Shown here: piece after piece, positions 1-8,915 of the stretch
How positions within the stretch are numbered: the stretch's first letter is position 1
Layout: the number at the start of each line of letters is the position of its first letter
Source: Pseudomonadota bacterium
Lineage (GTDB): Bacteria > Pseudomonadota > Alphaproteobacteria > Rhizobiales > JAKPQE01
Assembly: GCA_029572955.1 (NCBI GenBank)
Contig: JAKPQE010000113.1
Span: 124,001-188,000, forward strand
Direction of reading: 5' to 3'
Length of the DNA stretch: 64,000 nt
Notes under the pieces: model-generated
Seen by the model: only the letters and a program-made list of their open reading frames with translations
Told to the model about the DNA's origin: nothing
Databases searched by the model: none
Program-made: the position numbers and the translations under genes

Positions 1-45
1 CCGGCGGCGGAGGCAGCATGCCCGGCGGCGGAGGCAGCATGCCCG
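1..45. repeat. 21-bp tandem repeat inside the Pro-rich gene
   Basis: Two complete copies of a 21-bp unit (1-21 and 22-42) and the start of a third are visible before the sequence diverges. On the minus strand each unit encodes a PPPPGML-type heptapeptide. The array continues beyond the left edge, so copy number is unknown. Confidence 0.7.
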
Positions 46-721
46 GCGGCGGCAGCGGCGCGCCAAAGCCGAAGGGACCGCCCGGCGGCGGCAGCATCCG
101 GTAGGCGCCGCGCGGCGGCAGCGGCGCACCATAGGCGGGCGCGCCCTGCGGTCCGGGGCCGCCCCAATAGGGCGCCCCACCCGGCCCGGCCGGCATCGCC
201 GGTCCGACCGGCATCACAGGTCCGACCGGCATCGCGGGCCCGACCGGCATCGCCGGTCCGGACGGCAGGGCCGGCGCCCCGGGCGCAGCCGGTCCGAACG
301 GCGCCGGCATTCCGTAACGCGGCCTCTCAGCCCATCTTGCCACCTCGGCCTGCCGTGCGGCGCGGCGCGCGGCGCGCTCGGCCGCATACCGGTCGGCACG
401 GGCAAAGCGGTCCGCACCGCCATAGCCCGCCTCGGCCGGGGCATAGCCGCCACGCGGCGTGTAGGGCGCGGCGAAACCACCCGGCGGCGGGCCCCAGGGA
501 TTGGTGGCAAAGGGAGCGGGCATCGCCGGTGGCGGAACCGGCGTTGCCGCCGGCCGGCCGCCGAGCGGACCGGGCAGGCCCGACACCGGCCCGGGGACCG
601 GACAGGCGATCGGCGGCGCGGCGGCGGCCGGAGCGCCCTCCGCGGCGATCGCGGTCGCGGACGCACCGGTGATCGCAAAAGTCAGCGCGGCCGCGCCGAG
701 CATCAGGGTTTCGCGTTTCAT
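1..721 (-). CDS. Secreted Pro/Gly/Ala-rich repeat protein, C-terminus cut by window edge
   Basis: The frame opens at 721 with [19 protein letters not shown], a typical signal peptide, and stays open to base 1, so the C-terminus lies outside the window. GGAGGA sits about 6 nt before the ATG, which favours this start over the overlapping frame at 725. The mature part is rich in Pro, Gly and Ala. It holds an Arg/Ala-rich stretch around residues 125-145, then four MPVGPA-like units, then PPPGML units at the truncated end. No catalytic motif is visible. It lies 79 nt downstream of the OmpA-family gene on the same strand and may be co-transcribed with it. The repeats suggest an extended periplasmic or surface protein; that role is inferred only. 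Confidence 0.6.
   Translation of the reverse strand, partial: MKRETLMLGAAALTFAITGASATAIAAEGAPAAAAPPIACPVPGPVSGLPGPLGGRPAATPVPPPAMPAPFATNPWGPPPGGFAAPYTPRGGYAPAEAGYGGADRFARADRYAAERAARRAARQAEVARWAERPRYGMPAPFGPAAPGAPALPSGPAMPVGPAMPVGPVMPVGPAMPAGPGGAPYWGGPGPQGAPAYGAPLPPRGAYRMLPPPGGPFGFGAPLPPPGMLPPPPGMLPPPP
190..261. repeat. Four 18-bp coding repeats
   Basis: Four imperfect 18-bp units start at 190, 208, 226 and 244. On the minus strand they encode six-residue MPVGPA/V-like repeats of the truncated secreted protein. They are in frame, so copy-number change would not break the gene. Confidence 0.65.
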
Positions 722-800
722 TCATTCCTCCCCTTGCGGCTCCGGCGCCCTGCCCCGGTTGCCCCTGTCGACGGCGTGCCCTGTCGGCTCTTGTCGTCGC

Positions 801-2984
801 TCACTGTTCGATCCTGAATTCGGTGCGCCGGTTCTTCGCCTTGCCTTCTTCGGTTGCGTTGTCGGCGACCGGCTCTGCCTCGCCATAGCCGCGGGCATCG
901 AGACGATCGACGGCGACGCCGGCCCGCACGAGATAGTCGCGGACCGCCGCGGCGCGCGCCTCGCTCAGCGCGAGATTGGCATCCTCGGCACCGTCGGCGT
1001 CGGTATGGCCGCCGATCTCGATCCGGGCTGCCGGGCAGCGCTGGCTGGCGAAGGCGAGCGCGTCGAGGAGGCCGTAGCTCTCGACGGCGATCACCGACTG
1101 GGCGCTCTCGAAATGGATGGTGTTGTTGGAAAGAAGGCCGCTCAAGAGCTGCTGGCATTCGGTGGCGGCGACCTCGGCCGCCGGCGCGGCGACCCGCAGG
1201 CCGCCGGCGGTGGTGAAGCCTTGCGGCAGCGCCCGCTTAAGCCGGTCGAGGATCTCGTCGATCGCCCGCTCGTTATAGGCCTCGCCGGTCAGCTCGATGG
1301 TCCCGTCGAGGACCGCGGCGCGGCCGGTGACGAGGCGCCCGAGGGCGTCGATCGCCGCCTCGACCGCCGCGGCGAAACCCTGCGGCGCGCCGTCGGCGAC
1401 AACGAGCCGGTCGTCGATCGCCCGGTCCGGGAAAAGCCGCGAGACATGCGCGAGGATCGCGCTGCGCGCCGCTTCGTCGGGGACGCGGCCGACGAGCACG
1501 ATGCCGGTCTCGCCGAGCTCCATGGTCCAGCCGTCCGGCACGGTTGCCGGCGCCGGCGCAGCCTCCACCGCCGGCGTTTCGACCGGCTCCGGCTCCGGCG
1601 CGGGTGGCGGCGGCGGTCCCTCGATGTCGCGTCCGGCAAGCGTGACGCCGGCCGGCAAGCCGGTGTCGAGCGTCGCATTGACCTTGGCCAAGACCTCCGC
1701 ACTCGGCGCCTTGCCCGAGACGGACAGCGCCATGCCGGAAAGCTCCGCCCGGCCCGGGGCGAGCCCGGCAAGCGCCGAAAGCGCCGCCCGGGCCGCATCG
1801 AGGAAGCCCTCGGGGGCGCCGCCGGCGACGACCAGCCGGTCGTCGACCGCAAGGCCGAGGCCGGCGGCTGCGTCGCGGATCGCGGCCCGCGCCGCCTCGT
1901 CCGGCACGTAACCGGCAAGCCGCAAGGCGCCGTCGGCGGTTGCGGCCGAGAAGGTGAAGGGGGAGACGGCCGGCGGCGAGATGGCGAACTCAGTCACCGA
2001 AAAGCCGGGCGGCAGGCCGGTCGCGAGGGCCGCCCGAAGGTCCGCCTCGCTGTCGAAATGGCGCGCCCGGCCTCGGATCGACAATTCCTTGTCGGTGATC
2101 GTCACCGCGCCGTCCTCGAGACGGGACAGGGCGTCGAGCGCCATCGCGATGGCGATGTCGAACTCCTCCGGGGCGCCGCTCGCGGGCGTCGTTCCGTCGG
2201 CGATCCCAGAGCCCGGAAACGCCCGCGAGATGGCACCGGCGAGCGCTGCGCGCGCCGCATCATCCGGCATCGAACCGGCGAGCGCCAGAGCCTTGCCGTG
2301 GCGCTCGGCGGACCAGACATAAGGGCTCACGGGCGGCGGCGCGACCGTATCGGAAACGAGCGCGTAGCCGGCCGGCAGCTCGGCAAGGGCCGCCCGGTAG
2401 GCATCGTAGGACGCCGCATCGGCGGCCGCGCCGGAAAACGAGAGGCCGCTGCCGGAAAGCTCCGCCCGCCCGGCGGAAAGGTCGCCGAGACGCGCGGCGG
2501 CGAAGCGGATGGCATCAAGCCAGCCGTCAAGTTCCGGCGCCCCATTCGCCTCGGTCGTCGCGTCTTCGATCGCGGCGCCCGGCGCGGCCTCGCCGAGGAT
2601 GGCGGCGATCCGCTCGCGCGCCGGGCCGGGCGGGACCGAACCGGCGAGCGCCAGGCCCGATGCCGATTTCTCGATGCTCCACACGAAGGGATCGGCGGCC
2701 GCGAGGACATCGGCCGCGTCGGCGATGACCCGCACGCCCCACACCCGGTCGACCGACTGGAGGCCCATCAGCCGGTACCCCGGCGAGGGCGCCGTGCCGT
2801 GCAGCGTCAGGTCGCGACCATCGACGGTGACCGTGCCCCAGCCCTGGCCGTCGGACGCGAGCGCAGCGGTCGCCCGTTCGGCGAGATCGGCCTCGATGTG
2901 ACCCGAGCGGGTGGCGAGCGCCAAGATTGTGCCGACGACCACCGTCGCCAGACCCGACAAAACGCACATGCGCCAGTTATGCAT
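801..2984 (-). CDS. OmpA-family protein with four tandem BON-like repeats
   Basis: This 727-residue protein begins with a hydrophobic segment (about 7-25) that should anchor or export it. Four repeats of about 115-120 residues follow, roughly 98-217, 219-338, 341-457 and 484-600. Each carries a G-x-VPDEAAR-like turn, a GAPE/Q-GF core and a closing ELSG or LTG strand, which resembles paired BON domains. A Pro/Glu-rich linker (about 456-483) precedes the last repeat. Residues 618-727 are an OmpA/MotB peptidoglycan-binding domain with the signature IEIGGHTDADG and a C-terminal NRRTEFRI. The expected role is tethering the outer membrane or a periplasmic assembly to peptidoglycan. The OmpA domain is certain; the BON assignment rests on pattern. 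Confidence 0.85.
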   Translation of the reverse strand: MHNWRMCVLSGLATVVVGTILALATRSGHIEADLAERATAALASDGQGWGTVTVDGRDLTLHGTAPSPGYRLMGLQSVDRVWGVRVIADAADVLAAADPFVWSIEKSASGLALAGSVPPGPARERIAAILGEAAPGAAIEDATTEANGAPELDGWLDAIRFAAARLGDLSAGRAELSGSGLSFSGAAADAASYDAYRAALAELPAGYALVSDTVAPPPVSPYVWSAERHGKALALAGSMPDDAARAALAGAISRAFPGSGIADGTTPASGAPEEFDIAIAMALDALSRLEDGAVTITDKELSIRGRARHFDSEADLRAALATGLPPGFSVTEFAISPPAVSPFTFSAATADGALRLAGYVPDEAARAAIRDAAAGLGLAVDDRLVVAGGAPEGFLDAARAALSALAGLAPGRAELSGMALSVSGKAPSAEVLAKVNATLDTGLPAGVTLAGRDIEGPPPPPAPEPEPVETPAVEAAPAPATVPDGWTMELGETGIVLVGRVPDEAARSAILAHVSRLFPDRAIDDRLVVADGAPQGFAAAVEAAIDALGRLVTGRAAVLDGTIELTGEAYNERAIDEILDRLKRALPQGFTTAGGLRVAAPAAEVAATECQQLLSGLLSNNTIHFESAQSVIAVESYGLLDALAFASQRCPAARIEIGGHTDADGAEDANLALSEARAAAVRDYLVRAGVAVDRLDARGYGEAEPVADNATEEGKAKNRRTEFRIEQ

Positions 2985-3290
2985 CGGTGCCCCCGTTGCC
3001 GAGGGGCTGGCGTCCGGAGCCGACCGGTTTCGCCCATGGCAAGGCCGGCGCCCGCGTCCGACGCACCAGCCTCGTCTCGCCCCTCATTCCCCTTCACGAC
3101 GAAGACTAGGGGAACAGAAGGCGGCGCCGCAAGCAGACGTTTCGACGGCAGGCCGACGGCAGGGCCACGAGGTGCCCGTCCGCGCCCGCGATCTTGCCGC
3201 AAATCATTGGCGCAAAAAGCAAAACCCGGCGGGATCGCTCCCGCCGGGAATTTTGACCGATTCGGTTGAAACGCTTGCGCGTTCGCCGGA
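2985..3290. other. Intergenic region between OmpA-family gene and porin
   Basis: This gap of 306 bp holds the porin terminator (3221-3254) at its right side. The rest presumably contains the promoter of the OmpA-family gene. I see no convincing -35/-10 pair and no small gene. Confidence 0.5.
3221..3254 (-). terminator. Rho-independent terminator of porin 1
   Basis: A perfect 10-bp stem (3225-3234 with 3239-3248) closes a 4-nt TCGC loop, with A-run and T-run on either side. It lies 36 nt beyond the porin stop codon and could stop transcription from both sides. Confidence 0.85.
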
Positions 3291-4505
3291 TCAGAAGTCG
3301 CGCTGGATGCGCAGCAGACCGGAGAAGTAATCCACGTCGCCGCCCGGAACGCCACCCACGCCGTGGATGTCGACGTTCTCATACGCCACTTCGGCGCCGA
3401 TGGTCAGGCCGTCGACCGGCATGTAGTTGTTGGTCAGGATGACGTTGTAGGCATCCCAATCGGCGACGACCGAGGTGTTCGCATGGTTGATGTCGAGATA
3501 CGAACCGGTCAGAGCGGTCGAGAACTGCGGGGTCCAGTTGTGGACGAAGCCAGCAGCGACGGACCAGCCCTTGGTCGCCTTGTAGTTGTTGCCAACCACG
3601 GTGCCGTCGACCTCGGTGCCGAGCCACATCGGCGAGTTCACGAACAGCGACTCGAAGGTACCGACATACTCGGTCGCGCCCTCGGAGTAGGCCGCATGGA
3701 CCGAGAACTGGTCGCCTTCGGCGATCATCGGCAGGTTGATCGAGACGCCACCCATGACGGCATAGCCGAACTCGGCGTCAGCGGTCGTCAGCGTGGTGAA
3801 GCGGTTCTGATGAAGCGCGCCGGCAACCTGAGCCGAGCCCCAGCCCTGATCGACGCGGAGAGCCGCGACGACGTCCGGAACGGTGTGACCGCCACGGCCG
3901 ACATTCTCGATGCCGGTGCCGATGTTGCGGAACGTGCCGTCTTCAACCGACAGCGTGGCCGAGAAGCCGTTGCCGAAGGCGAAGGTGTAGGCGAGGAGGT
4001 TGGTCGGCAGGTAGGAGTAGATCGTGTCGACGACCGGGCCCCAGGCATAGCCCGGCCAGAAGTCGAAGAACGATTCGGCGCGACCGGCGGTCAGGCCACC
4101 GAACTGGATGAAGGCGCGCTCGAACCGAACGCCACCCGCAGCGTCAACCGCAGTGAACGGCGCCGCAGAAGTGCCACGATAGCGAACGTCGATGAACGAA
4201 CGCAGCAGGCCGTACTCGGTCATGGTGCGGGCGTCGAACGTGGTCGCAGCCTCGGCGCGGGTCCAGGTGTGGTTCTCCGAGCGGGTGCCGGAGCCGACCG
4301 GCTCGAGATAGTTGAGGTCATAACGGACATAGCCGCCGACCTTGAGGCAGGTCTCGGTGCCCGGAATGTAGAAGAAACCGGTGCCGAAGGTGTCGCACAC
4401 CTTGACGTATTCGACCGGCTCAGCGGCCGGGAGATCAGCAGCCTGGGCGCCGGTGACCGCGAGGACGGCGGCGGCGGAGCCGAGGATGAGGCTCTTGATG
4501 GTCAT
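3291..4505 (-). CDS. Omp2b-type outer-membrane porin (copy 1)
   Basis: This encodes a 404-residue porin of the alphaproteobacterial Omp2 family, a trimeric outer-membrane channel for small hydrophilic solutes. The start at 4505 gives the signal peptide MTIKSLILGSAAAVLAVTGA and cleavage before ADLPAAEPVEYVKVCDTFGTG. An upstream in-frame ATG at 4520 would place the AAGGTAACGAG ribosome-binding site inside the gene. The two N-terminal cysteines (VCDTFG and ETCLKVGGY) and the final LLRIQRDF, ending in Phe, are family hallmarks. A close paralogue lies immediately upstream in the same direction, each copy with its own terminator. Confidence 0.93.
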   Translation of the reverse strand: MTIKSLILGSAAAVLAVTGAQAADLPAAEPVEYVKVCDTFGTGFFYIPGTETCLKVGGYVRYDLNYLEPVGSGTRSENHTWTRAEAATTFDARTMTEYGLLRSFIDVRYRGTSAAPFTAVDAAGGVRFERAFIQFGGLTAGRAESFFDFWPGYAWGPVVDTIYSYLPTNLLAYTFAFGNGFSATLSVEDGTFRNIGTGIENVGRGGHTVPDVVAALRVDQGWGSAQVAGALHQNRFTTLTTADAEFGYAVMGGVSINLPMIAEGDQFSVHAAYSEGATEYVGTFESLFVNSPMWLGTEVDGTVVGNNYKATKGWSVAAGFVHNWTPQFSTALTGSYLDINHANTSVVADWDAYNVILTNNYMPVDGLTIGAEVAYENVDIHGVGGVPGGDVDYFSGLLRIQRDF

Positions 4506-4954
4506 CTCGTTACCTTTCATCGCATCGCTACGAACGGGAGGACATCCGTTCGGCTTGTTCGGGACGACTTGCCACCGGCTCCGGCTCCGACACCCTACGC
4601 ATCAATTGGCGTCGGATGGCACTACTAAGACCGGCACGGCTGATTTGCGTCGCCTGGATGTCAGAATATCGAGAACACTTTCTCCCGCAATGAAGCTTCT
4701 GCCCAAAATCCAAGCAAACCAGACGTTCGAGAACCCAATGTGATATTTTGACAACAATTTTATGTCGCTACCGATGGCAGCAGATTTGTGCATTCGCGAC
4801 TGATCGATCGATCGCATGTCCAACCGAAACACCGTTTCGCGGACAGGCGATTGTCGCTTCATCCGGACCGGCAATCGCCGACGCGGCGCGACAACAAAAG
4901 AAATGCCCGGCGGGTTTCCCCGCCGGGCATCGATAGATCCGTCAGACGGATTTA
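4506..4954. other. Porin 1 leader and promoter region
   Basis: This gap of 449 bp separates the two porin genes. Its left two thirds should carry the porin 1 promoter and a long leader. The stretch near 4680-4790 is clearly more AT-rich than the surroundings. The right end holds the porin 2 terminator. I could not assign a -35/-10 pair with confidence and saw no small gene. Confidence 0.45.
4903..4930 (-). terminator. Rho-independent terminator of porin 2
   Basis: A perfect 12-bp stem (4903-4914 with 4919-4930) closes a TTTC loop. On the minus strand it is followed by a T-rich TTTCTTTTG. It lies 24 nt after the porin 2 stop. Confidence 0.88.
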
Positions 4955-6193
4955 TCAGAAGTCGCGCTGGATGCGGAGCAGGCCCGCCCAGTAGTCGCGA
5001 TCACCAACCGCAACGCCGATCGCCGAGCCGACGTTGTTGACGTCCACGTTCTCATAGGCGACTTCAGCCGAAATCGACAGGCCCGCGACCGGACGATAGG
5101 TGTTCGTCAGCATAATGGTGTAGGCGTCCCAATCGGCGAACGCTGTGACAGTGTTCGGATTGTTGACGTCGACATAGGTGCCGGTGATGGCGGTCGAGAT
5201 CTGCGGGGTCCAGTTGTGAACGAAACCAGCAGCAACCGACCAAGCCTTGGTCGACCGGAACGTCGTAGCGGAGGTGTCGCCGTTGAAGATATTGCCGACG
5301 CGAACGCCAGCGGCAGTGAAGGTATTGACACCCTCGAAGCGAGACCAACGAGTGCCAGTGTAGTAGGTGGCACCGTCGGCGTAGACCGCCTGAACCGACA
5401 GCTGATCGCCAGCAGCGATCATCGGCAGGTTAATGGTCACGCCACCCATAACCGCCCAGCCGAGCTCAGAGTCGGCAGTCGTGGCAGTGGTGAAGCGATT
5501 GTTGTGCAGAGCACCGGCGATCTGAGCCGAACCCCATCCCTGATCGACGCGCAACGAAGCGACGACGTCCGGGAGCGTATGACCACCGACGCCGGCGACG
5601 CCAGTGTAGCCGTAGCTGTAGAAGGTGGCGTCTTCAGCCGACAGCGTGGCGGAGAAGCCGTTGCCGAAGGCAAAAGTGTAGGCCAGAAGATTGGTCGGGA
5701 GGACCGGGAAGGCACCGCCCACGCCACTCAGACCGGCGAGGTTGTAACCGCCCCAGAACTCGAAGAACGAGCCGGCGCGACCGGCGGTCAGGCCGCCGAA
5801 CTGCACGAAAGCCCGCCAGAAACGGGTATTGCTGGTAGTGGTGAAACCAGCGCCGCTGTTGGCCTCAGGCCAGATATCGATGAACGAGCGCAGCAGACCA
5901 TATTCGGTCATGGTGCGGGCATCGAACGTCAGGCGAGCACGCGCGCGGGTGAAAGTATGATTCTCAATGCGGGACATGCCGTACTGCGGCTCGAGATAAG
6001 CGAGCTCGTAGCGGGCATAGCCGCCGATCTTGAGGCACGTCTCGGTACCCGGGATGTAGAAGAAACCGGTGCCGAAAGTGTCGCAAACCTTGACGTACTC
6101 GACCGGCTCAGCAGCCGGAAGGTCCGCCGCCTGGGCGCCGGTCACCGCGAGAACCGCAGCGGCGGAGCCGAGAATGAGGCTCTTCATAGTCAT
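4955..6193 (-). CDS. Omp2b-type outer-membrane porin (copy 2)
   Basis: This 412-residue porin is a paralogue of the neighbouring gene. The signal peptide and first 50 or so mature residues are almost identical, including VCDTFGTGFFYIPGTETCLK. The central segments differ: the loops around residues 85-150 and 260-300 have quite different sequence and length. The C-terminus GLLRIQRDF is shared. GGAGG lies about 10 nt before the ATG. Tandem near-identical ends with divergent loops point to duplication with loop diversification or gene conversion, as known for omp2a/omp2b in Brucella. Confidence 0.93.
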   Translation of the reverse strand: MTMKSLILGSAAAVLAVTGAQAADLPAAEPVEYVKVCDTFGTGFFYIPGTETCLKIGGYARYELAYLEPQYGMSRIENHTFTRARARLTFDARTMTEYGLLRSFIDIWPEANSGAGFTTTSNTRFWRAFVQFGGLTAGRAGSFFEFWGGYNLAGLSGVGGAFPVLPTNLLAYTFAFGNGFSATLSAEDATFYSYGYTGVAGVGGHTLPDVVASLRVDQGWGSAQIAGALHNNRFTTATTADSELGWAVMGGVTINLPMIAAGDQLSVQAVYADGATYYTGTRWSRFEGVNTFTAAGVRVGNIFNGDTSATTFRSTKAWSVAAGFVHNWTPQISTAITGTYVDVNNPNTVTAFADWDAYTIMLTNTYRPVAGLSISAEVAYENVDVNNVGSAIGVAVGDRDYWAGLLRIQRDF

Positions 6194-6840
6194 TTCCTGA
6201 CCTCCAATCGTCTAACCTGAGGGACTTGGCGTCTTCTGCAGCGTCGGTACGTCTTGGCGTTACCGCCGCCGACAACAAGGAAGCCTTCCGAGTTCCCCGC
6301 GAATTCGCCGTTTCGCCTTTCGGTCGACCACCCCAGGTCGGAGACGCTACGGCCAGCGACTTCGGTTTCCCGCCGTCGCAAGGCCACTTTTATCCCAGGC
6401 CCGTTACCAATCAACCTGCAAATGCCCATGGAATAGGCTTCGGGGCGTCTATTTCCCCGGGTGTTGCAGTAATGTCACGAGATGTGAAGGGGCCCTCGGG
6501 AAAACTGTCACGGGACTGCCACCCGTTCGTTTATTTCCGAGCCAACAGGCGGAAATCGTTGACGTTTTGTTAACCTTCGCGAAGCGGTCGGGAGACCCGG
6601 ACACGGACCGAATGGCGGGCCGCGCCGGCATTGCGGCGGCCCGGCAAGCCCTGTCGATTGCTGCATTGCACCCTTGCGGCGGCGATCCGCCGGGACGGCC
6701 GCCCCCTCGCGCGGCGACCACCGCACCCCGAATCGTCGGTGTCGCACCCGATCCGGAACGGCTGCGAGCTTCCTCGATCGACGGTATATATAAGGACGAG
6801 ATGTCCGCCACTCCTCGAGACGCCTGACAAGGAGACGACA
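6194..6840. other. Intergenic region between divergent porin 2 and LpxO-like gene
   Basis: This 647-bp gap must hold the porin 2 promoter and leader (minus strand) and the promoter of the hydroxylase gene (plus strand). A TATATATAAGG stretch near 6784-6794 may be a -10 element for the latter, but the -35 is unclear. No open frame here looks coding. A regulatory RNA in the porin leader is possible but not shown by the sequence. Confidence 0.4.
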
Positions 6841-7599
6841 ATGAGCGGCAGTTTCCGGGACCGGTTCGACAAGCTGTTCATGCGAATCGGCAAGAAGGTC
6901 GTCTTCGGCCTCGATTCCTTCTGCGTGCGCTGGTCGAAGGTGCCGAACAAGCCCTTCTTCGAAATCGACGAATTCCCCTGGGCCGTCGAGGTCGAGCGCG
7001 AGTACCCGGTGATTCGGGCCGAGATCGAGGAGCTGCTGAAATACCGCGAGCACCTGCCGAACTTCCAGGATCTGTCGCCCGACCAGCGCTACATGACCAA
7101 TGACGACGGCTGGAAGACGGTGGTCTTCTACGCCTATGGCCTGAAGGCGCCGGGCATGGAGGAACTCTGCCCGAAGACGGTGGCGGCGCTGCGCAAGATT
7201 CCCGGCATGACGACGGCGATGTTCTCGATTCTCGCGCCGCACAAGAAGGTGCCGCCGCATCGCGGCCCCTACAAGGGCGTGCTGCGCTACCATCTCGGCG
7301 TAGTCGTGCCCGAGCCGGCGGAGGCCTGCGGCATCCGCGTCGCCGAGGAGACGCGGCACTGGCAGGAGGGCAAAAGCCTCATCTTCGACGACGCCTTCGA
7401 CCACGAGGCCTGGAACGGCACCGACAAGGTGCGCGCGGTGCTGTTCGTCGACTTCGTCCGGCCGATGCGGTTCCCGGGCTCGCTCGGCAACCGCATCCTC
7501 ATCTGGGTGATCGCGCTGTCGCCGTTCGTGCTCGGCTCTGCGGGCCGGCTGCTCGCCTGGGAGCGCAAGTTCAAGCAGGTCGTGCGGGATCCCTCGTGA
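6841..7599 (+). CDS. Aspartyl/asparaginyl beta-hydroxylase family protein, LpxO-like
   Basis: This 252-residue protein belongs to the Fe(II)/2-oxoglutarate-dependent Asp/Asn beta-hydroxylase family. Bacterial LpxO members hydroxylate the secondary acyl chain of lipid A. Visible motifs are VPPHRGPYKG (H140), RYHLGVVVP (R149, H151), DDAFDHEAWN (H188) and R198 in KVRAVLF, which fits the iron- and co-substrate-binding set. Near the C-terminus a hydrophobic segment (about 217-232) could anchor it in the inner membrane, as in LpxO. The start at 6841 has AAGGAG 7 nt upstream; longer frames to the left lack this. The substrate is inferred from the family. Confidence 0.82.
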   Translation: MSGSFRDRFDKLFMRIGKKVVFGLDSFCVRWSKVPNKPFFEIDEFPWAVEVEREYPVIRAEIEELLKYREHLPNFQDLSPDQRYMTNDDGWKTVVFYAYGLKAPGMEELCPKTVAALRKIPGMTTAMFSILAPHKKVPPHRGPYKGVLRYHLGVVVPEPAEACGIRVAEETRHWQEGKSLIFDDAFDHEAWNGTDKVRAVLFVDFVRPMRFPGSLGNRILIWVIALSPFVLGSAGRLLAWERKFKQVVRDPS

Positions 7600-7748
7600 G
7601 TCGCCGTCCGGCGTCATTCGGATCCGCGTCACTTCTTCGTCACGTTTCGGGGCTAATGAGCGTCCGGGAGGACGATGGCATCGCACGACCGGCTCCGGCC
7701 GGGTGACGACGCCGCCCTCGACGAGATTTCACACAAGTCGGCCAACCG

Positions 7749-8462
7749 ATGACGAGACGCTACGCCATCTATTATGCCCCGGCGCCCGAGAGTCCCTTGT
7801 GGCGACTCGGCAGCGCGCTTCTCGGCCGCGATGCGGCGAGCGGGGAAATCCTGCCGACCCCCGAGATACCGGGCCTGCGCCCGGACGAAATCGCGGCGGC
7901 AACGCGCGGGCCGGGGCGCTATGGCTTCCATGCGACCCTGAAGCCGCCGTTCCGCCTCGCGAGTGGGACGACCGAAGGCGCGCTGCTCGCAGCCTTCGAG
8001 GACTTCGCCTATTTCACCCAGGCCGTCGCGCCGATTCGGCTGGAAGTCGACAGCCTCGACGGTTTCCTCGCGCTGCGTCCGGCGGCCGGCGGGGAGGCCC
8101 TGCGCGGTCTCGCCGGCGCCGCGGTCGAATCGTTCGATCGTTTCCGCGCCCCGGCCGACGACGCCGAAATGCGCCGGCGTGCCGGCAACGGCCTCACCCA
8201 GCGCCAGGCCGAGACCATGCGCCGTTGGGGCTACCCCTATCTCTTTGCCGATTTCCGCTTCCACATGACGCTCACCGAGCGCCTCGACGAGGTGACGCGG
8301 CGGCGGCTGAAACCGGCACTCGATGCCTATTTCGCGCCGGCGCTCGCCAGCCTTCACACGCTCGACCGCATCGCCCTCTTCGTCGAGCCGGCACCGGGCG
8401 AGCCGTTCTCGATCCTCGATTCCTACCCGCTCGCGGCACTGCGCCTGGCCGAGGCGCGCTGA
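7749..8462 (+). CDS. DUF1045 / phosphonate-operon-associated 2H phosphoesterase-like protein
   Basis: The 237-residue protein matches the DUF1045 family, annotated as putative phosphonate metabolism protein because members sit in phn operons. It begins RYAIYYAP and carries two HxTL-type motifs, HATLKPPF (about residue 59) and HMTLTERL (about 176), the pair that defines 2H phosphoesterases. The spacer contains a DAEMRRRAGNGLTQRQ segment common in the family. Its biochemical reaction is unproven. No phnGHIJKLM genes are adjacent, but a PhnZ-like HD gene lies 0.9 kb away on the same strand. The start has no strong ribosome-binding site. Confidence 0.8.
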   Translation: MTRRYAIYYAPAPESPLWRLGSALLGRDAASGEILPTPEIPGLRPDEIAAATRGPGRYGFHATLKPPFRLASGTTEGALLAAFEDFAYFTQAVAPIRLEVDSLDGFLALRPAAGGEALRGLAGAAVESFDRFRAPADDAEMRRRAGNGLTQRQAETMRRWGYPYLFADFRFHMTLTERLDEVTRRRLKPALDAYFAPALASLHTLDRIALFVEPAPGEPFSILDSYPLAALRLAEAR

Positions 8463-8480
8463 GCGCCTGCGATCGGGCGG

Positions 8481-8915
8481 TCAGAATCCCTCGTCGAGAA
8501 TCTGTGCGACCATTTCGGCCGCGCCCGCGGTGTAGCGGGCGCAGCGCACCGACATGTTCTCGGCCTGGAACCGCTTCCGGCCCTCCGGCGTGCCGAGATG
8601 GCAGCCGTCGAGAAGCCCGGGACAGGTGACGGCACCGAAAGTTTCCTCGAATCGCTCGCGCAGTTCCTGGACGGCGGCATAGGTGCGTTCGCGGTCGGTG
8701 CGCGGATCGTCGGGGGCGAGCGCCAGCGACAGGGCGAGGATGCCGCCGCTGAGGGCGCCGCACGGACCGGCCGTCCGCCCCTCTCCCGAGCCGAAGCCGG
8801 TCGCCAGCCGGGTGACGAGGCGGTCGTCGAGGCCGAGGCGCATCGCCGTCGCCTTCACCACCGCTTCGGCGCAGTAGTACCCGTCTTCCGCGAAGAGCCG
8901 GCCGGCGTCGGTCAT
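8481..8915 (-). CDS. C_GCAxxG_C_C family redox-type protein
   Basis: The 144-residue protein has the family layout: a first Cys in YYCAEAV, a glycine-rich GPCGALSGGILAL, then TCPGLLDGC and a last Cys in VRCARYT. The family is predicted to bind metal or undergo redox chemistry, but no reaction is known. The start at 8915 (MTDAGRLF) is preceded by AGAGGG; an in-frame extension to 9044 has no family similarity. It converges on the DUF1045 gene, with 18 nt between stops. Confidence 0.82.
   Translation of the reverse strand: MTDAGRLFAEDGYYCAEAVVKATAMRLGLDDRLVTRLATGFGSGEGRTAGPCGALSGGILALSLALAPDDPRTDRERTYAAVQELRERFEETFGAVTCPGLLDGCHLGTPEGRKRFQAENMSVRCARYTAGAAEMVAQILDEGF

Noticed and set aside
501-3269. 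A 922-codon open frame on the plus strand across the OmpA-family gene
   Set aside because: It is the mirror of the high-GC OmpA and Pro-rich genes, has Arg/Gly-rich composition, no signal peptide or domain, and opposes two well-supported genes with ribosome-binding sites.
4738-4790. A porin 1 promoter in the AT-rich stretch (TTGTCA on the minus strand near 4750)
   Set aside because: No acceptable -10 element follows at 16-18 nt, so it was not listed as a promoter.
6631-6840. An N-terminal extension of the LpxO-like gene to 6631
   Set aside because: The extension is Arg/Pro-rich and crosses the likely promoter, while ATG 6841 has AAGGAG at good distance and matches the family length.
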